Shown: positions 1-11,254 of the stretch, one piece after another
How positions within the stretch are numbered: position 1 is the first letter of the stretch
How the letters are laid out: every line of letters begins with the position of its first letter
From: Acanthochromis polyacanthus
Taxonomy: Eukaryota > Chordata > Actinopteri > Pomacentridae
Length of the DNA: 64,000 nt
Assembly: GCF_021347895.1 (NCBI RefSeq)
Contig: NC_067121.1
Coordinates: 35,141,974 to 35,205,973, forward strand
Direction of reading: 5' to 3'
Program-made: the position numbers and the translations under genes
Notes under the pieces: generated by a model
What the model was told of the DNA's origin: nothing
Databases searched by the model: none
What the model saw: the letters and a program-made list of their open reading frames with translations, nothing else

Positions 1-1227
1 CTTTGCATGTGAAAGATCTAACTCATTCAACGCGTCATTTCTAGCAAAATCTGCTTTACCTGTAACATAAAACTAACAGAAGTGTCGGAAAGCTGCTAAT
101 CATTGCCGTTTTTTGCCCACCTTATCGCTAAAACAACAGTCATAATTCCAGATGACACACACCTATGCATATCATCAATATACAAGCGCAATTACATCCA
201 ACGCAAACACGCATAATGTCAGTCGGTGCCACTTACAATCCCATTTGTCACCGAGGGATCCCACCCACACATTGTCTGACACCGGGTATATGCATTTTAT
301 AATAGAAAATGTCACAGGGGAACATTTACCACGCTGTCATAATTTGATTACAGTGTGCAAGAATGATACAGCTGTCAGCGCGATATTAAATACAAACAGC
401 GAGGAGGGCTTTTCACGTCGAATCTACACTTTAAGTGACAATGCTGTACCGGTTGGTGATATTGTGGTGTCAACAACAATGCTCTTCAACATCATTCTGA
501 AGGGGGAATTTCGCTCGGAAAATACGAGTGAGTGAGAAGGGAAGACAGCAGGAAGGATTCCACATTAAAATAACTGTTAACTGGGGTGGTAAGTATTGTT
601 ATTGCTGCTTAAAATAATCATAGAATATCATTTGGATGTTGGATGACTCAAAGGTTTAATTCAAGCTGTTAGGAATGTTTTGATGGCAGCACTATGGATG
701 TGAAATGTCACTTTAAGCCTCCAGTGATAAGAATTTCATCTTTTAACATCCGGACTGTCTTCCAGATGTTGCAGCAGATTCCTTCTCTGATCAAGCAATG
801 GAAGAAAGAAACATAAGCGGTTCTGAATGTCAGGATCAGAAAACCAGGAGGGAAAATAGCATCCAAACAACTACACCGGCGACAGAGAGCACCCGTCTCA
901 CAGAAGCCTTCCTTTTTTTGTTGACTGGTCGGAATAAATATTGTTCTTGCATGGCCGCTTTGAGTGTGTAACTGACGGCGTTTGCTGTTTCAACGTGGCG
1001 CCGAAACTTGTCACATCAAGTTTTCCAGTGTGTCTGCTGAGTTTTGGAGAGGAACGAAGAGGAGGAATCCAATTTTTGTTATAAAAATGTCTTGTCGACT
1101 GTGACTGGTGTGTGTACGCACGCATCTGTGTGTGTCTGCTGAAACTGTCGGGAAGCAAAAGCAGCTGAATTTTTTTTTTTTTTTAATGGAGACGGAGAGA
1201 AAAGCAGTCAAAACCGCAGGCCTGTCT

Positions 1228-1228
<1 letters not shown>
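1..1228. other. Unique non-coding DNA, no gene recognised
   Basis: No repeat family or known coding sequence is visible. A 127-codon open frame at 152-535 has no recognisable motif and is taken as chance. The stretch around 300-440 is neither low-complexity nor repeat-like and could be a conserved non-coding element, but this is only an impression from composition. A T-run lies near 1169-1184. Confidence 0.5.
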
Positions 1229-1230
<2 letters not shown>

Positions 1231-1276
<46 letters not shown>

Positions 1277-1277
1277 T
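1231..1277. repeat. (TG)n followed by (GA)n microsatellite
   Basis: About 30 bp of uninterrupted TG dinucleotides run directly into about 16 bp of GA dinucleotides. This compound simple repeat creates spurious low-complexity frames on both strands and no gene. Confidence 0.95.
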
Positions 1278-1702
1278 GCACACTTCCCGGTCCATGGGTA
1301 TATTTAGAGATTGTTGACAAGCGTGAAAGTGCCACTCTTACATTTTATTACAAGACAGGCCAAGCTGTGTCATTCATCTCATCTCTCTGCTGAACACACA
1401 CAGACGCACATTCACTCACACATACCGGATCACGTACGTATAGACGATTTAAAGTCACAAACATCTGAGCGTTACCATGCAGTGTATTTTAACTTGACGC
1501 CCCCATTGAACTACATTGACCTACGTGCATAAAAATAAACACAACGGTGAATTTTTACATTGTGTGGAAGAAAAAAAAAACTCTCCTGAGAACAAATTGT
1601 TCAAGGCCAAAAGCTCTAAAACTCCTGTTAAAATTTACAGCCAGTCAAATCTACCTCCAGCTTCTGCCATCCACATACACTATAACCTCAACATCATGGA
1701 TC

Positions 1703-1794
1703 ATTAGCTCTTTGATGCATAACATGGGTCAAAAGTGTCCCCTATTCAATGGAATATGGGGCACTTTTGACTCATGTTGTGCATCAAAGGGTTA
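1703..1794. mobile_element. Palindromic hairpin MITE, piggyBac-like TTAA ends
   Basis: Two 44-bp arms (about 1704-1747 and 1751-1794) are inverted copies separated by a loop of about 4 bp. The right end reads inward as TTAACCCTTTGATGCA and the left end as TTAGCTCTTTGATGCA. Only six positions differ between the arms, and five of these are transitions that still give G-U pairs in an RNA. TTAA (TTAG on the left) at the ends and CCC as the first internal bases are typical of piggyBac-type termini, so this is probably a minimal non-autonomous element. It has no coding capacity. A Kolobok-type origin is the alternative, since that superfamily also targets TTAA. Confidence 0.8.
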
Positions 1795-4270
1795 ACAGCA
1801 ACATAGGAGTCACAATTTACATTGATAATGATTTAAAAATATAAATTAATGACTTAAAATACATTTTTAGCACCTTAATACATCTTAGCAGTGATCCTGA
1901 GTATCCCGTAACTGCACAATGTAAACAAATTCATCACCAAAAATGTTAACTTTCAATAAATTACGACATGTATCTGACTGTGTATCATTTTAAGGCCTTT
2001 AAATAAACATGAAAGAAATTCACTAAATACTTCAGCGTATCAGAAAACCTCAAAATCACCAAATATGGAACTTTTCACGAAGCAGCAACATGGTGGACAC
2101 GCATATCAATGCAGCTCAGATAGATGACGTCGCTGAAAAGGTCGCCGGCTAAACCTGCAGTGCCAAAAACTACAAACGAAGCCTTAAAACGGTTTAAAAA
2201 AACACACAGCTTCTCAGAGACCGCAGTGCAAACCAGCCCGAATACTCGCTCCACCAGCTCAAAGACAAGAGAAAACACAGCTATTTATAACGCTGCTGTC
2301 AGATATTAAATATTTGCCGCCATGACACATCCACAGAGGGAGGCGCAAAGTAAACTGTCCAAGTACAGTGTGTTTGTGCGCATGATTTTATTCGCCCAAA
2401 AAGCACGAGCTGACCTGCAGACAGGTCCACTCTGTATTCAGGACAGACTGTAGTGTTTGTGCTTATGCGCGAGTCCGTGTGTGTGTTTGCTGATGTCCGA
2501 AGCAACAGTCGATACTATTGAAATCTACTCATTCATGTCTGGCCGTGAGGCAAAGCTCAAATGTCCTTGTGAATAAGAATCACACTCATTTATCTCCTCG
2601 CCTCTCTTTCCTCGCTCATATTATTTGTCCTTGTCTTTCCTTTTCAGCCGTAAAACCCTAATTTTGTTTCCAAATGTCTTTCAAATATCCAATCTCGTGT
2701 TTCTCTCCTCTTCTTTCCACCCTCCCTCCTCTTTCTTTCATCATCTCCGATATGAAATCTGTAACCAGGTTATTTGCTGCAGTCAACAGCTGCCGCAGCT
2801 AACAGGAGATATATGCATCAGCAGTGAAAAATATTACTGTAAGATTTAATAATAGGCAGACACACACATCATGCCGAGGTGGATAATGACACTTGGGCAA
2901 TATTCAGCAAGAAAATCAATAAGGATTGGACAAACTCACATGCAGCAGTTCACTGACAACAAATATATTTTGTAGAATGCATTACTTAACAGAGAGTTGT
3001 CTTTTTTTATTTTTTTTTAAAAAAGAGGGTCAGTGTTTTTTGTCGTTTTCCTTTGACCTTTCAGTGACATTCATTAAATACTCCCCGCAAAGAGCAAAAG
3101 GATTTACTTCTCAAATGAGCCTTTGTGATTTCCGAGACAGAGTCATGGCCGGCGGACAAAAATCGTTCTGGAAGTCAGCCCTGACCTGTGGCAGGGATTT
3201 CTATTCATGGCAGCACCAGCGAGGCCTGGTTCAGCGGGGGCCAGCTAATTCCTGGTACCAGACAAGGAGGCTAAATGGGAAAAGCACACCATTCCTTCGC
3301 TCGTAGATCCCCAAAGGGTATTTTTGGAAGCTCGGTAAACCAAATCTCAGTTATTTTTGTTGTTTCCCTGAAATGGTAAGTGGGCTTTATTTTTACATAT
3401 TTGTCAGCTGTCAGGTGCAACATGTATCAGACTATTTTCTAGACAAACCACACACAGAATAACACGGCTTGAAATGGCTTTATGCTGCTTAATATCTCAG
3501 TATTTTAACAGAAGCTGGACCTATAGCATGAAGGAAGCCAAAAAACGTGACAATCTGCTCCTATTGAGGTCAAAATACCTTCAAATTCTCACTTTTCAGC
3601 AGGATAAACACTCGTGTTCCTGACAGATGACGCCGGTGTCTCCTCGGTGACCGACAGGTGACGGGGCTCGCTGTCCGTCCTGCAGCAGCGTGACTGAGTG
3701 TGTGTTCGTGGCACCGGCCGCCCTCCTATGACTCTTTATTGCCGTGCCGTGTCGGGGTGTACAACAGCAGCCACTAATCTAGCCGGCTGGCAGGCAGACA
3801 GGCGGCTGGCTGGCCGGTTTGCTCTACAGGCTGTGTGCAAGCCAATTAGTTCCAGTTTAACAAGGAAAAACTGTTGCCAGGTACAATGCTTTCACTCACA
3901 GGTTTCGCTCTAATAGCTCACCATTGTGGAGTTAATAATGATAACATGAACAAAAGGGAGAAACTTCTTTAATGCCCGCCGTGGGGGGAAACGATCTGCT
4001 CGGCACGGAGGTCAAAGGTCAGAGTCAGATAGGAGGATGCTCAACCAACATGAAGTCATATTTGACTTCTCACAGGGCTGCCGAGCGTGCGGCGTGAACT
4101 TGATCCCGTGAACATGCAGGTTGCTTGGATCAGCCTCCCCTGTATCAGCCCTGTTTCCTGCCTGGATGGCTGGCTGGGCCGCACGGAGAAAAATGATAAG
4201 TAGGCTACACAAACAGTGCCTGTCTGCAATCGATGCACGCAAATGCACCAACTGTGTCTTCTGGGGAGGT
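1795..4270. other. Unique non-coding DNA, no gene recognised
   Basis: No repeat family is recognised. Short open frames at 2124-2309 (lysine- and threonine-rich) and 2926-3306 have no recognisable domain. The segments near 3100-3300 and 3630-3900 have balanced composition and few simple repeats, so they could be conserved non-coding elements, but nothing in the sequence proves it. Confidence 0.45.
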
Positions 4271-4339
4271 GTGCAAGAGAGAGGGAGAGAGAAAGAGAGA
4301 GGCGGAGGTGGTGGGTAGGTGGTTGGAGGGGTGAATATT

Positions 4340-4900
4340 AGCTTATTTTCCAAGCAGGGAGCTCGTGATCCGGATCACAGTGTAATTGACGAATGGGAGG
4401 GAAACCTGAGAGAGATATGATGCGGCGGGTGGGAGGTAGCAAAGGTGGTGGTGGTGGTGGAGGGAGAATCGACACAGAGAGACACACAGAGCAATATGGA
4501 GAATAGAAAGTATCTGACATCCGACACAACTCCTCTTCCTCTCCCTCTCCTCCTCCTCCCCCCTCGACATTAGGCTAATTCTTTGACTTTCTCTTGTTGC
4601 CAATAGCGTCTCCAAGTGATATTTCCCCCTATAACGGCATTACCAGTGGCTGCCTTCTCCAATGCAATCAAACCATTAAACACGGTGCTGCATCCCCCCT
4701 CCGATGGAGTGATTTCCTCGCAATAGAAAATGACTGGACGTGAGCTACTCCCCTTTCCTGTCATCAATAAAAGGAATAATCGGTTGTGCGTGTTGTATTT
4801 GCAAGAGGAGTGGATAAACTTCAGCCTTAAAAATCTCATTAATATTCAACAGCAGAAGAATATAGCTGCATGTGATTTTATAGCCACTTAAAGGACAAAT
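4340..4900. promoter_or_regulatory. Candidate conserved non-coding element
   Basis: The stretch is rich in short homeodomain-like cores (TAAT, ATTA) and lacks open frames and repeat signatures apart from a short GGT run near 4446-4460. It opens the 4-10 kb interval that leads to the CpG island. The call rests on composition and context only; an alignment to other fish genomes would decide it. Confidence 0.25.
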
Positions 4901-6890
4901 ATCCTTCAAAATAAAATAACTTTCATTTACCAAACATTAAATAGAAAAGTATTTTTTTAAAAACGCACAATGCATTATAAATATTAGAAATTTAAGCAAT
5001 GTGTTTAAAAAAAAATACAATGTAGAAACTTTTGCTCCAAGTTCAAACACGGAACATTAGACAAATCAATCAAAAATCTTCCCCCAAATGCACAATCTGC
5101 ATTGCAAGACAGGCTGCAATTTCCAGCGAGGCAAAAACATTCGGTTTGGTTTGATAAGCGAGACAGCCCTACAATATGCAGCCATTAAACGACTGCATCC
5201 GGCTCTGCGCGCTTAATTACGGTTATTAGAAGAGTCATAACGAGACAAACAATAACAGAAAGTTTTAGGATGCAGAGCAGGACGCACTTATTTTTTTCCT
5301 GGGAGGAGGCTGCGCTACTCGTGTCTGCGCGTTTCAAACACTTGATATTTACCGGCGACGCGTTGATTTCAATTAACGGAGCAGCATGTCAAGTAAGCTC
5401 CGGTATGGAAGTGTTTATTAGCACGACGAAATAATAATAATAAAAAAAAACCGCATCCGAATGAGGAAGAGGAGGGGGAGGAAGGTGAAGAAGTGGAGAA
5501 GAATGAGTTGGTTCTGCTTTTAATAAAGAATGAGGAATTAGCGCATATTGATAGGACTTAATAGACCGAGGGGGGTCATCAAACTAGTCGCGACTGAGCG
5601 ATTCGTGGTTAATTTACTATCAGTGTCATGTTATAGGAGGGAGGGAGGGAGGGGACGGGGGGGGGGACGGGGGTGCGTCATGACGCACGGATGTTTGCAA
5701 AACTGGAGACATTTTGGATGAGAGTGCATTAATAACCCGTCTGAAAGGGGGAAAAAAGATTCATTAACAAGCAGATTTGTTCGGGAGTTTTGTGGAGAGA
5801 AAATGAAATAAGTTGGAAGGAGATGAGGCGTTTCCTGCAACAAAAGTTACACCCACTTCTTTTAAAAAAATCTTAATTACTCTCCTGCTCTCCCCTCAGA
5901 GAGATGTCGGTAAATAAAACTTGACGAGCAGCATAAATCCAGGCAAAAAAAATTAATAATAATCTGCTTTTCATCTCCAGATAAAAACATCTGGAGCTGA
6001 TGGATTTGATTCGAAGCTGCTCTTAAGTGAGAGTTTTTTTTTCCTGATAATTAAGCAGGCGGGAGGATTTTCTTCTTTCTTTTTTTTATATTTCGGACTG
6101 CTTAGGATTTAAATTAAAATAAACTTCTCTCCCTACGGACATCGATCCAGGAGAGAGGTGTGAAATGGACATTAATTTTAGTTCACTTCTCGCTGCGCAA
6201 AGACGGCAGCAGAAGGAGGATCAATGGCGAGCAATAACAGCTGACTGCTGAGAGAAGGGAGAGACAGAGGGAAAGAAGGGTGAGGAGGAGGGGGAGAATC
6301 GAAAAAGCTGACAAATAAATCATCTTTTGCTACTTTTCCTACAAACTCGACACTTTTTTTCGCTTTTTCTTCGCGCCTACAGATCGCTCCTTTGGGAAGG
6401 ACGACGAGGGAGAGAAGAAGGTGAGGCCTAAATGGATAAATAAGACAAATAAACAGAGATTCTGGCGATTTCAATTACAAATCAAGGTTGGTACAGTGAA
6501 TTTGGATGAGAGGAAAAATACGCAGAGCTCACTTTAAAGGCCCACGCTGTGTTGTTTCATTCAAAAATAATTAATTACATATTTTAAGTTGAAAATAAGC
6601 ATTGTTTTGTTAACCCCCAAGCGCCGATGCGTAATTTCTGGATTATTTCCACGTGAAAAGTTGCAATTAAAAACCCAGATTTTAAAAATGCACTGAGTGT
6701 CTCATTTCTCTAAAAATGTGGCAATACAAATATTCGTAGCACCTTTATATTTGCATGTAAACAAGTGAGAAGAAATAAACGGCAGCCTATAAATCACTCA
6801 GATCTGAAGCAAGAAATAAAGAAATGATCCAGAAACGGGCTGCATCATTCGAAATGACAAGATTTTACGATTATGCACACATAATTTGTA
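4901..6890. other. Non-coding, CpG-bearing and ATTA-rich interval
   Basis: No gene is recognised. There are scattered CpGs around 5190-5380, many TTAATTA-like cores, a G-rich tract (5633-5675) and an 8-bp stem with a 6-base loop at 5975-5996 (CTCCAGAT and ATCTGGAG). The interval lies in the putative first intron or upstream region of the minus-strand gene whose first exon may sit at 9,680-10,000. Confidence 0.4.
5633..5675 (+). repeat. G-rich (GGGA)n tract with G-quadruplex potential
   Basis: Repeated GGGA units run into a GACGGGGGGGGGGACGGGGG-like block. Four or more runs of at least three G with short spacers are present, so the plus strand meets the usual G-quadruplex sequence rule. No coding content. 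Confidence 0.8.
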
Positions 6891-6891
6891 A

Positions 6892-6914
6892 ATATATACA
6901 TATATATATGTGTA

Positions 6915-6980
<66 letters not shown>
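6892..6980. repeat. (TA)n microsatellite
   Basis: About 90 bp of TA dinucleotides with two TATATATGTG-type interruptions near the left end. The arms can self-pair, so the assembled length may be unreliable. Confidence 0.95.
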
Positions 6981-6984
<4 letters not shown>

Positions 6985-7429
6985 AAAAAGTGCAGATTTA
7001 AATATCCTTAATTAAAAATTGCATTTTAGTTAACAGAGGCTTCTTTAAATTATCAATTAACACATAAATTTGAGTGAAACCTGCCCGAAAATTCGCTCTT
7101 AATGTCTCATTATTAAACTTATATGAATTATAACATCATTTTAGAACATCAACATCTTATAAAATGAAAAGGAAAATAAATTTGCAAACATTTATTTAGC
7201 ATTGTTAATCATCTGAATTATTAATTCAGACGATATTCACATCAGTAAATAAGAATAATGGTGCATATATTATTGTTTATGCGGATAATTACAGGAAAAC
7301 ACAACAAGTGCTCATTTTTACTTTACTAATAAAAAAGCTACAACTTCCATTTTCGACTCCAAGCATCACTGATTACATGAGTCTATTTAAAAATAATATA
7401 TGCTTCTGTGACACCTCTCCTCCTTCCTC
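6981..7429. other. AT-rich non-coding DNA
   Basis: Very AT-rich with many ATTAAT and TTAATTA cores. No open frame, repeat family or RNA gene is recognised. Confidence 0.5.
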
Positions 7430-7700
7430 GTTTTGCCGTTTAACGGATAATTATTGCTCGCTAATGTGTTTGGTTGGAAAATGAAAAGGCTCGGCTGGTC
7501 GTTAGAAGTCAGGGCTGGTTGATCTGACAATCAATAAAATCAATCTGGAGGCATTCATCACGCTGGGATCACCGGGTCCGGATCCGGAGCACACTTTCTG
7601 ACTTTTTTTTTTTTTTTTGGAGAAGCTATAATTCAATCATCACAGTACGGTGAGTTCAATGACCCGCCTCGGGCGCACCTTTGCTCCAATAAGTGCGTTT
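7430..7700. promoter_or_regulatory. Candidate conserved non-coding element
   Basis: Mixed composition with ATAATTATTG, TGACAATCAATAAAATCAAT and a near-palindromic GGGTCCGGATCCGGAG core. A 16-bp T-run sits at 7603-7618. There is no coding signal. It lies 2 kb downstream, in the minus-strand sense, of the possible first exon. The call is from composition only. Confidence 0.25.
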
Positions 7701-8689
7701 TTACGCGCTATTTATTGCTGGCACTGAGAGGAGTTTTTTAACTTGGAAATTACCGCTAATAGCTTCGCCGCTTTTTTTCCCACAGTTCTAATTTTATTAT
7801 TCCCTCTGCTGAGTGTTGCGGAGTTGTGCGTTGATACGGGAGCGTGCGCGTCTGTTCGTGCAGGTTTTAAAATACGGGATGAATGAGACGAGGCCGGTTC
7901 ACAGGAATAAAGCTGTGCGTAAAAGTTTCCAAAATGTCCCTTCGACTTCAAAAGATCGGGAAGTATGAGTGCAGAAGAAAAAAATGCTTCAAATTGTTTT
8001 ATAATCTGAGTCCTTATTCATTTAAAAAATATATAAACAAACAAACTGCAGCTCTCAGTAAATAAAATGTGCGGAGGAACAACTATTATAGAGCCAGGCA
8101 TGAGGTTTGTGTGCCAAAAATAATTACCCCAAAACGAAATAAAAGGAGTTATTTCGCGAATAATAGTTATTTCTTCCTGAGGAGACACGACAAAATAACG
8201 CGATTTAAATCAAAAGTGAACGCTGTATCCTGGAACACCGACGGAGCAGCAGCGGGAGCAGGAGCTGGAATGAATCCGTCTTTGGCTCCCCGTGCTCGGC
8301 CATGGAGCTGGAAGGCCCCCGGGACCTCCACTGGCTGGGCGCTGCTTATTTAGGGGGAGGATGTAAATTATAGTGGCTCCCCAGTTAACAGGTGTTTCCC
8401 AACTGTGCTGAGGCCTGTGTGTATGTGTGTGTGTGAAAGTGTGTGTTCACATGTGTGCGCGCGCGTGCACGAGCCTCTTACGCATTGAATCGACCTCCTT
8501 TTTAAAAAAAATTCAAGCCGTCTGTTTCTCCTTGGGGATTAATTTTAAGAGGACTTACATTCACACGATCATAGCCGGTGGAATTAACCACAACACTTTC
8601 TCTTCTTTTCCTGCTTTTATTTCTTCTTCGTAATGCACTGGAATAATGTTCTTATTTAGACTGCCAGATTAAATAAAAATTGCAAATCA
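7701..8689. other. Non-coding DNA with scattered CpG
   Basis: No gene is recognised. A short ATG frame in a good start context (CGGCCATGG near 8300) encodes only about 23 residues before a stop and is taken as chance. A TG- and GC-rich patch lies at 8416-8470. Confidence 0.4.
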
Positions 8690-8960
8690 GAATCCAAGAT
8701 TTCAGAGCAAATTCGTTAATGGAGATCAGTGATCCCATCATGGAACAGAAGTCCTTCATAAATTCCTGTCTGAACCGCGTGATGCGTTCAAATCCGCCTC
8801 ATCAGAGTCTCTATTAAACCCAGCTAACGGCTCCAATATGCGGCAGTTTAAGCCACATGCCCTCATCATTATGAGGCTATGCTTTAGTGCTCCAGAGCAA
8901 CAGTAACTTTCACTGGGAAGCAGCGATAGAAACACTCAGTGAGCTATAACCCCCGCTGTC
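8690..8960. promoter_or_regulatory. Candidate conserved non-coding element
   Basis: About 270 bp of balanced, repeat-free sequence with a CATCATTATGAGG core, close to the CpG island and without open frames. Conservation is suspected from composition and context but not shown. Confidence 0.25.
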
Positions 8961-9679
8961 TTCATGTGAACAACTAAAACTCAACTTTTAAACACATATA
9001 TTCGCAGCAGGCCTGCGAGCTGACGTTCATTATTGTGGTTCTGTCTGGTAGTGATGAGAAAAGAGCTCAGGAGCACCACAAAATAATAATAAGCTGATGT
9101 TTCCTGTGGTAAAGAGAGATTTTTATTCCTTTAACTGAAAGGTTTGCTGATAATTTAGGTCCCCAAAGGACACAACCTGTCTTCCTGAAAAGCAAATTAC
9201 AAAATCAATATTTGGAGTTATAAAAACTTTCAGTAGCACTGGCTGCAGTGGAACACAGTGCAGTGAGGCTGGGCTGCATGTTGATGGTGAGCTGTGCGTA
9301 ATGGCACCAGCACACGCGCTAAAACAGCTTAAGTGATTTCAAGAAGCAGCTCTCTAGTTGGGGGGAACTCTGATGCACACGCACGCCCGCGCATACATAA
9401 CGACATATATGACATGGATACACACGCACACGCATTAACGTGCACACGCGTCAAACTCGGTGTCCAAGCGGAGCCGTGACTTTTCCTCTATTTTTTGTCC
9501 ACGCGTGGAATTGCCTCCGCGAACAGCGACCAAACGCGCACAACGTCCCCGAGAAAGTTTACTCGAAATGCGTCTCCAAAGCAGGAAGAAGCGCCGGAAG
9601 AAAAGCCGAGGAAGCACAAAGTGTATAAGCTTCAAACCCAAGAACAACAACAACAAAAAAGACAGTCGGTGGTACTCAC

Positions 9680-10000
9680 CTCACCGCAGAATCCGCTTCA
9701 AATGCAGACGACTCCTCGGTTTCCGGCTTCTTCAGTTTTTTTTTTCTTTTTTCGATGTTGTTTTTTTATCCTCACAACAAACCGAAAACTTTTTTTTCTC
9801 TGCAGAGTAGGAATATCAGTAGCACTGGCCCTTCTGGCTCTTGCGCAGCAGCACCGGAGATAACGGGAGGCGCTTTGGAGAAGCAAAAGTAGTTAACACC
9901 TCCCTGTTAGTTTACCAAAGCGCAGCCAGAGAGAAGGACGGAGAAAGCGAGAGAGGGAGAGAGAGAGGGACAGAGAGCGAGAGAGAGGGAGGGAGAGGGA
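9680..10000 (-). other. Candidate non-coding first exon (minus strand)
   Basis: Read on the minus strand, 9680 is followed by GTGAGTACC, giving the junction CTGCGGTGAG|GTGAGT, a full match to the donor consensus. The upstream minus-strand sequence to about 9,900-10,000 is GC- and A-rich, lies in the CpG island and has no convincing coding frame, as expected for a 5' untranslated exon. The start is unknown; 10,000 is a nominal bound. Isolated donor-like strings also occur elsewhere (for example 11,100 and 12,620), so the support here is the combination of donor and CpG island. Confidence 0.35.
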
Positions 10001-10173
10001 GAGAGAGAGCCTGACTTTCCACAGACACGCTGTAAAGTGGGTATCAATAGCGCAATCGCGCGTGCAGCCCCTCCGCGGAAACACCGAGAGGGACGATCAG
10101 TGAGAGGAGAGAGGAGTGAAGCCGGTGGAGGAGCGCAGGATCGCAGAGACAGTGGCAGGCAGTGGTGGTGTGA

Positions 10174-10298
10174 GGGGAGGGAGGGGAGGGTGGAGGGGCG
10201 CACAGGGTTCCACAGCAACGTGTGTGAGGCTGGAGCTGGGGCTGAGCGTGGGGGTGGATGGGGGAGGAGGGAGGGAGGGAGGGAGGGAGGGAGGGAGG
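10174..10298 (+). repeat. (GGGA)n and G-quadruplex-prone tract
   Basis: GGGGAGGGAGGGGAGGG at 10174-10190 satisfies the four-G-run rule. It is followed at 10243-10298 by a further G-rich block ending in tandem GGGA units. On the minus strand the same stretch is C-rich. It sits upstream of the proposed minus-strand first exon, where such tracts often mark promoters. Confidence 0.8.
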
Positions 10299-10819
10299 AC
10301 GTCCAGGGTCCAGAGCGCTCCGAGGCGCAGTGCTGCCGCGCAGCGCTCGGGTCGCTCATTGACTGACAGATTCACCGCGTCTTTGGGATTTTCTCTTGAT
10401 TGAAACAAACAAAAAAGTGTTACTTCACAATTACGGACTCATTCCAGGTTGTCAAATTCTCCCAAACAAGGGGCTGCTGTATTTTCAGGCTTTAAAATAA
10501 TCAGGATCTTCCCGTACAGTGACCAAACAGTATTGATACTCCACACTGGATTCGGTGTTTTGTTAATATTTCTGTTACTTTAACTGGACTTTCAAATCCG
10601 CGTTTCTTCTTCTAATTCCACAAAATGAAAAGGAATCAAAGAATCAACTAATAAATGCAGTTTGGGAATTTCTAAGCGTCCGGCTGTTTGTGTGGACACT
10701 GTTTCCCAACACAGCACCATCCCGCCACCCCCTTCCGCCTCTCCCCTCTCTGTCTGCCGTTTCGTTCCCTTGGGTGATTTCCATTGCGCTTTGTGCGTAA
10801 AGTGAATGAATTATCCCCC

Positions 10820-10847
10820 TCCTCTCTCTCTCTCTCTCTCCCTCTCT
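10820..10847. repeat. (CT)n microsatellite
   Basis: A pure CT dinucleotide run with a short imperfect continuation. Confidence 0.9.
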
Positions 10848-11221
10848 ACGTTCTCCCTCTTTCACCCGTTGGAGAGACTGCTGTTTGCCATAAAGCCAAT
10901 GAAGTCCACCTCTTAACAAAAAGAGGTGGACCAGCAGACACTTGTACAAAGTGAGCACTAGAGACTGAAGTTAGTGAGACAGAGGGAAGTTCACTAAAAC
11001 CCGGAGTTGTGTGCAAAAAAAAAGTCCCGGCAACCACCCACACAAACTTGCAAGGTATTTTACAAGTCAGCAGATTTACAGGAATATGGTGACCACTCAC
11101 CAGTCAGTTGCAAAATAAGTGTTAATTGTGCCAAATCCATCAAACTCTGCTTACTAAACACTGGTTTTGGATCATTTGGATGAAAATAACCAAATTTTCT
11201 CAAGTTTCCTTATTTTTCTTC

Positions 11222-11223
11222 TA

Positions 11224-11245
<22 letters not shown>
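11222..11245. repeat. (TA)n microsatellite
   Basis: A pure TA dinucleotide run of about 24 bp. Confidence 0.9.

Positions 11246-11254
<9 letters not shown>

Larger units (their letters stand above)
9360..10370. promoter_or_regulatory. CpG-rich island, probable promoter region
   Basis: CpG dinucleotides are dense from about 9360 (CGCACGCCCGCGC-type stretches) to about 10,370, unlike the AT-rich flanks. The right half contains long GA-rich and GGGA-rich runs. The island contains a strong minus-strand splice donor at 9679/9680, so transcription toward lower coordinates is the favoured reading. No TATA box is evident, as is usual for CpG-island promoters. Which gene it serves cannot be told from this window. 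Confidence 0.6.

Noticed and set aside
152..535. 127-codon plus-strand open frame
   Set aside because: No recognisable motif, no splice or promoter context, ordinary length for chance in 64 kb; may overlap a conserved non-coding stretch.
2926..3306. 126-codon plus-strand open frame
   Set aside because: First third comes from T-rich sequence (poly-F/L), the rest shows no domain; not called as a gene.
9907..10359. 150-codon minus-strand and overlapping plus-strand frames in the CpG island
   Set aside because: Composed of S/L/P and G/R/E runs generated by GA- and GGGA-repeats.
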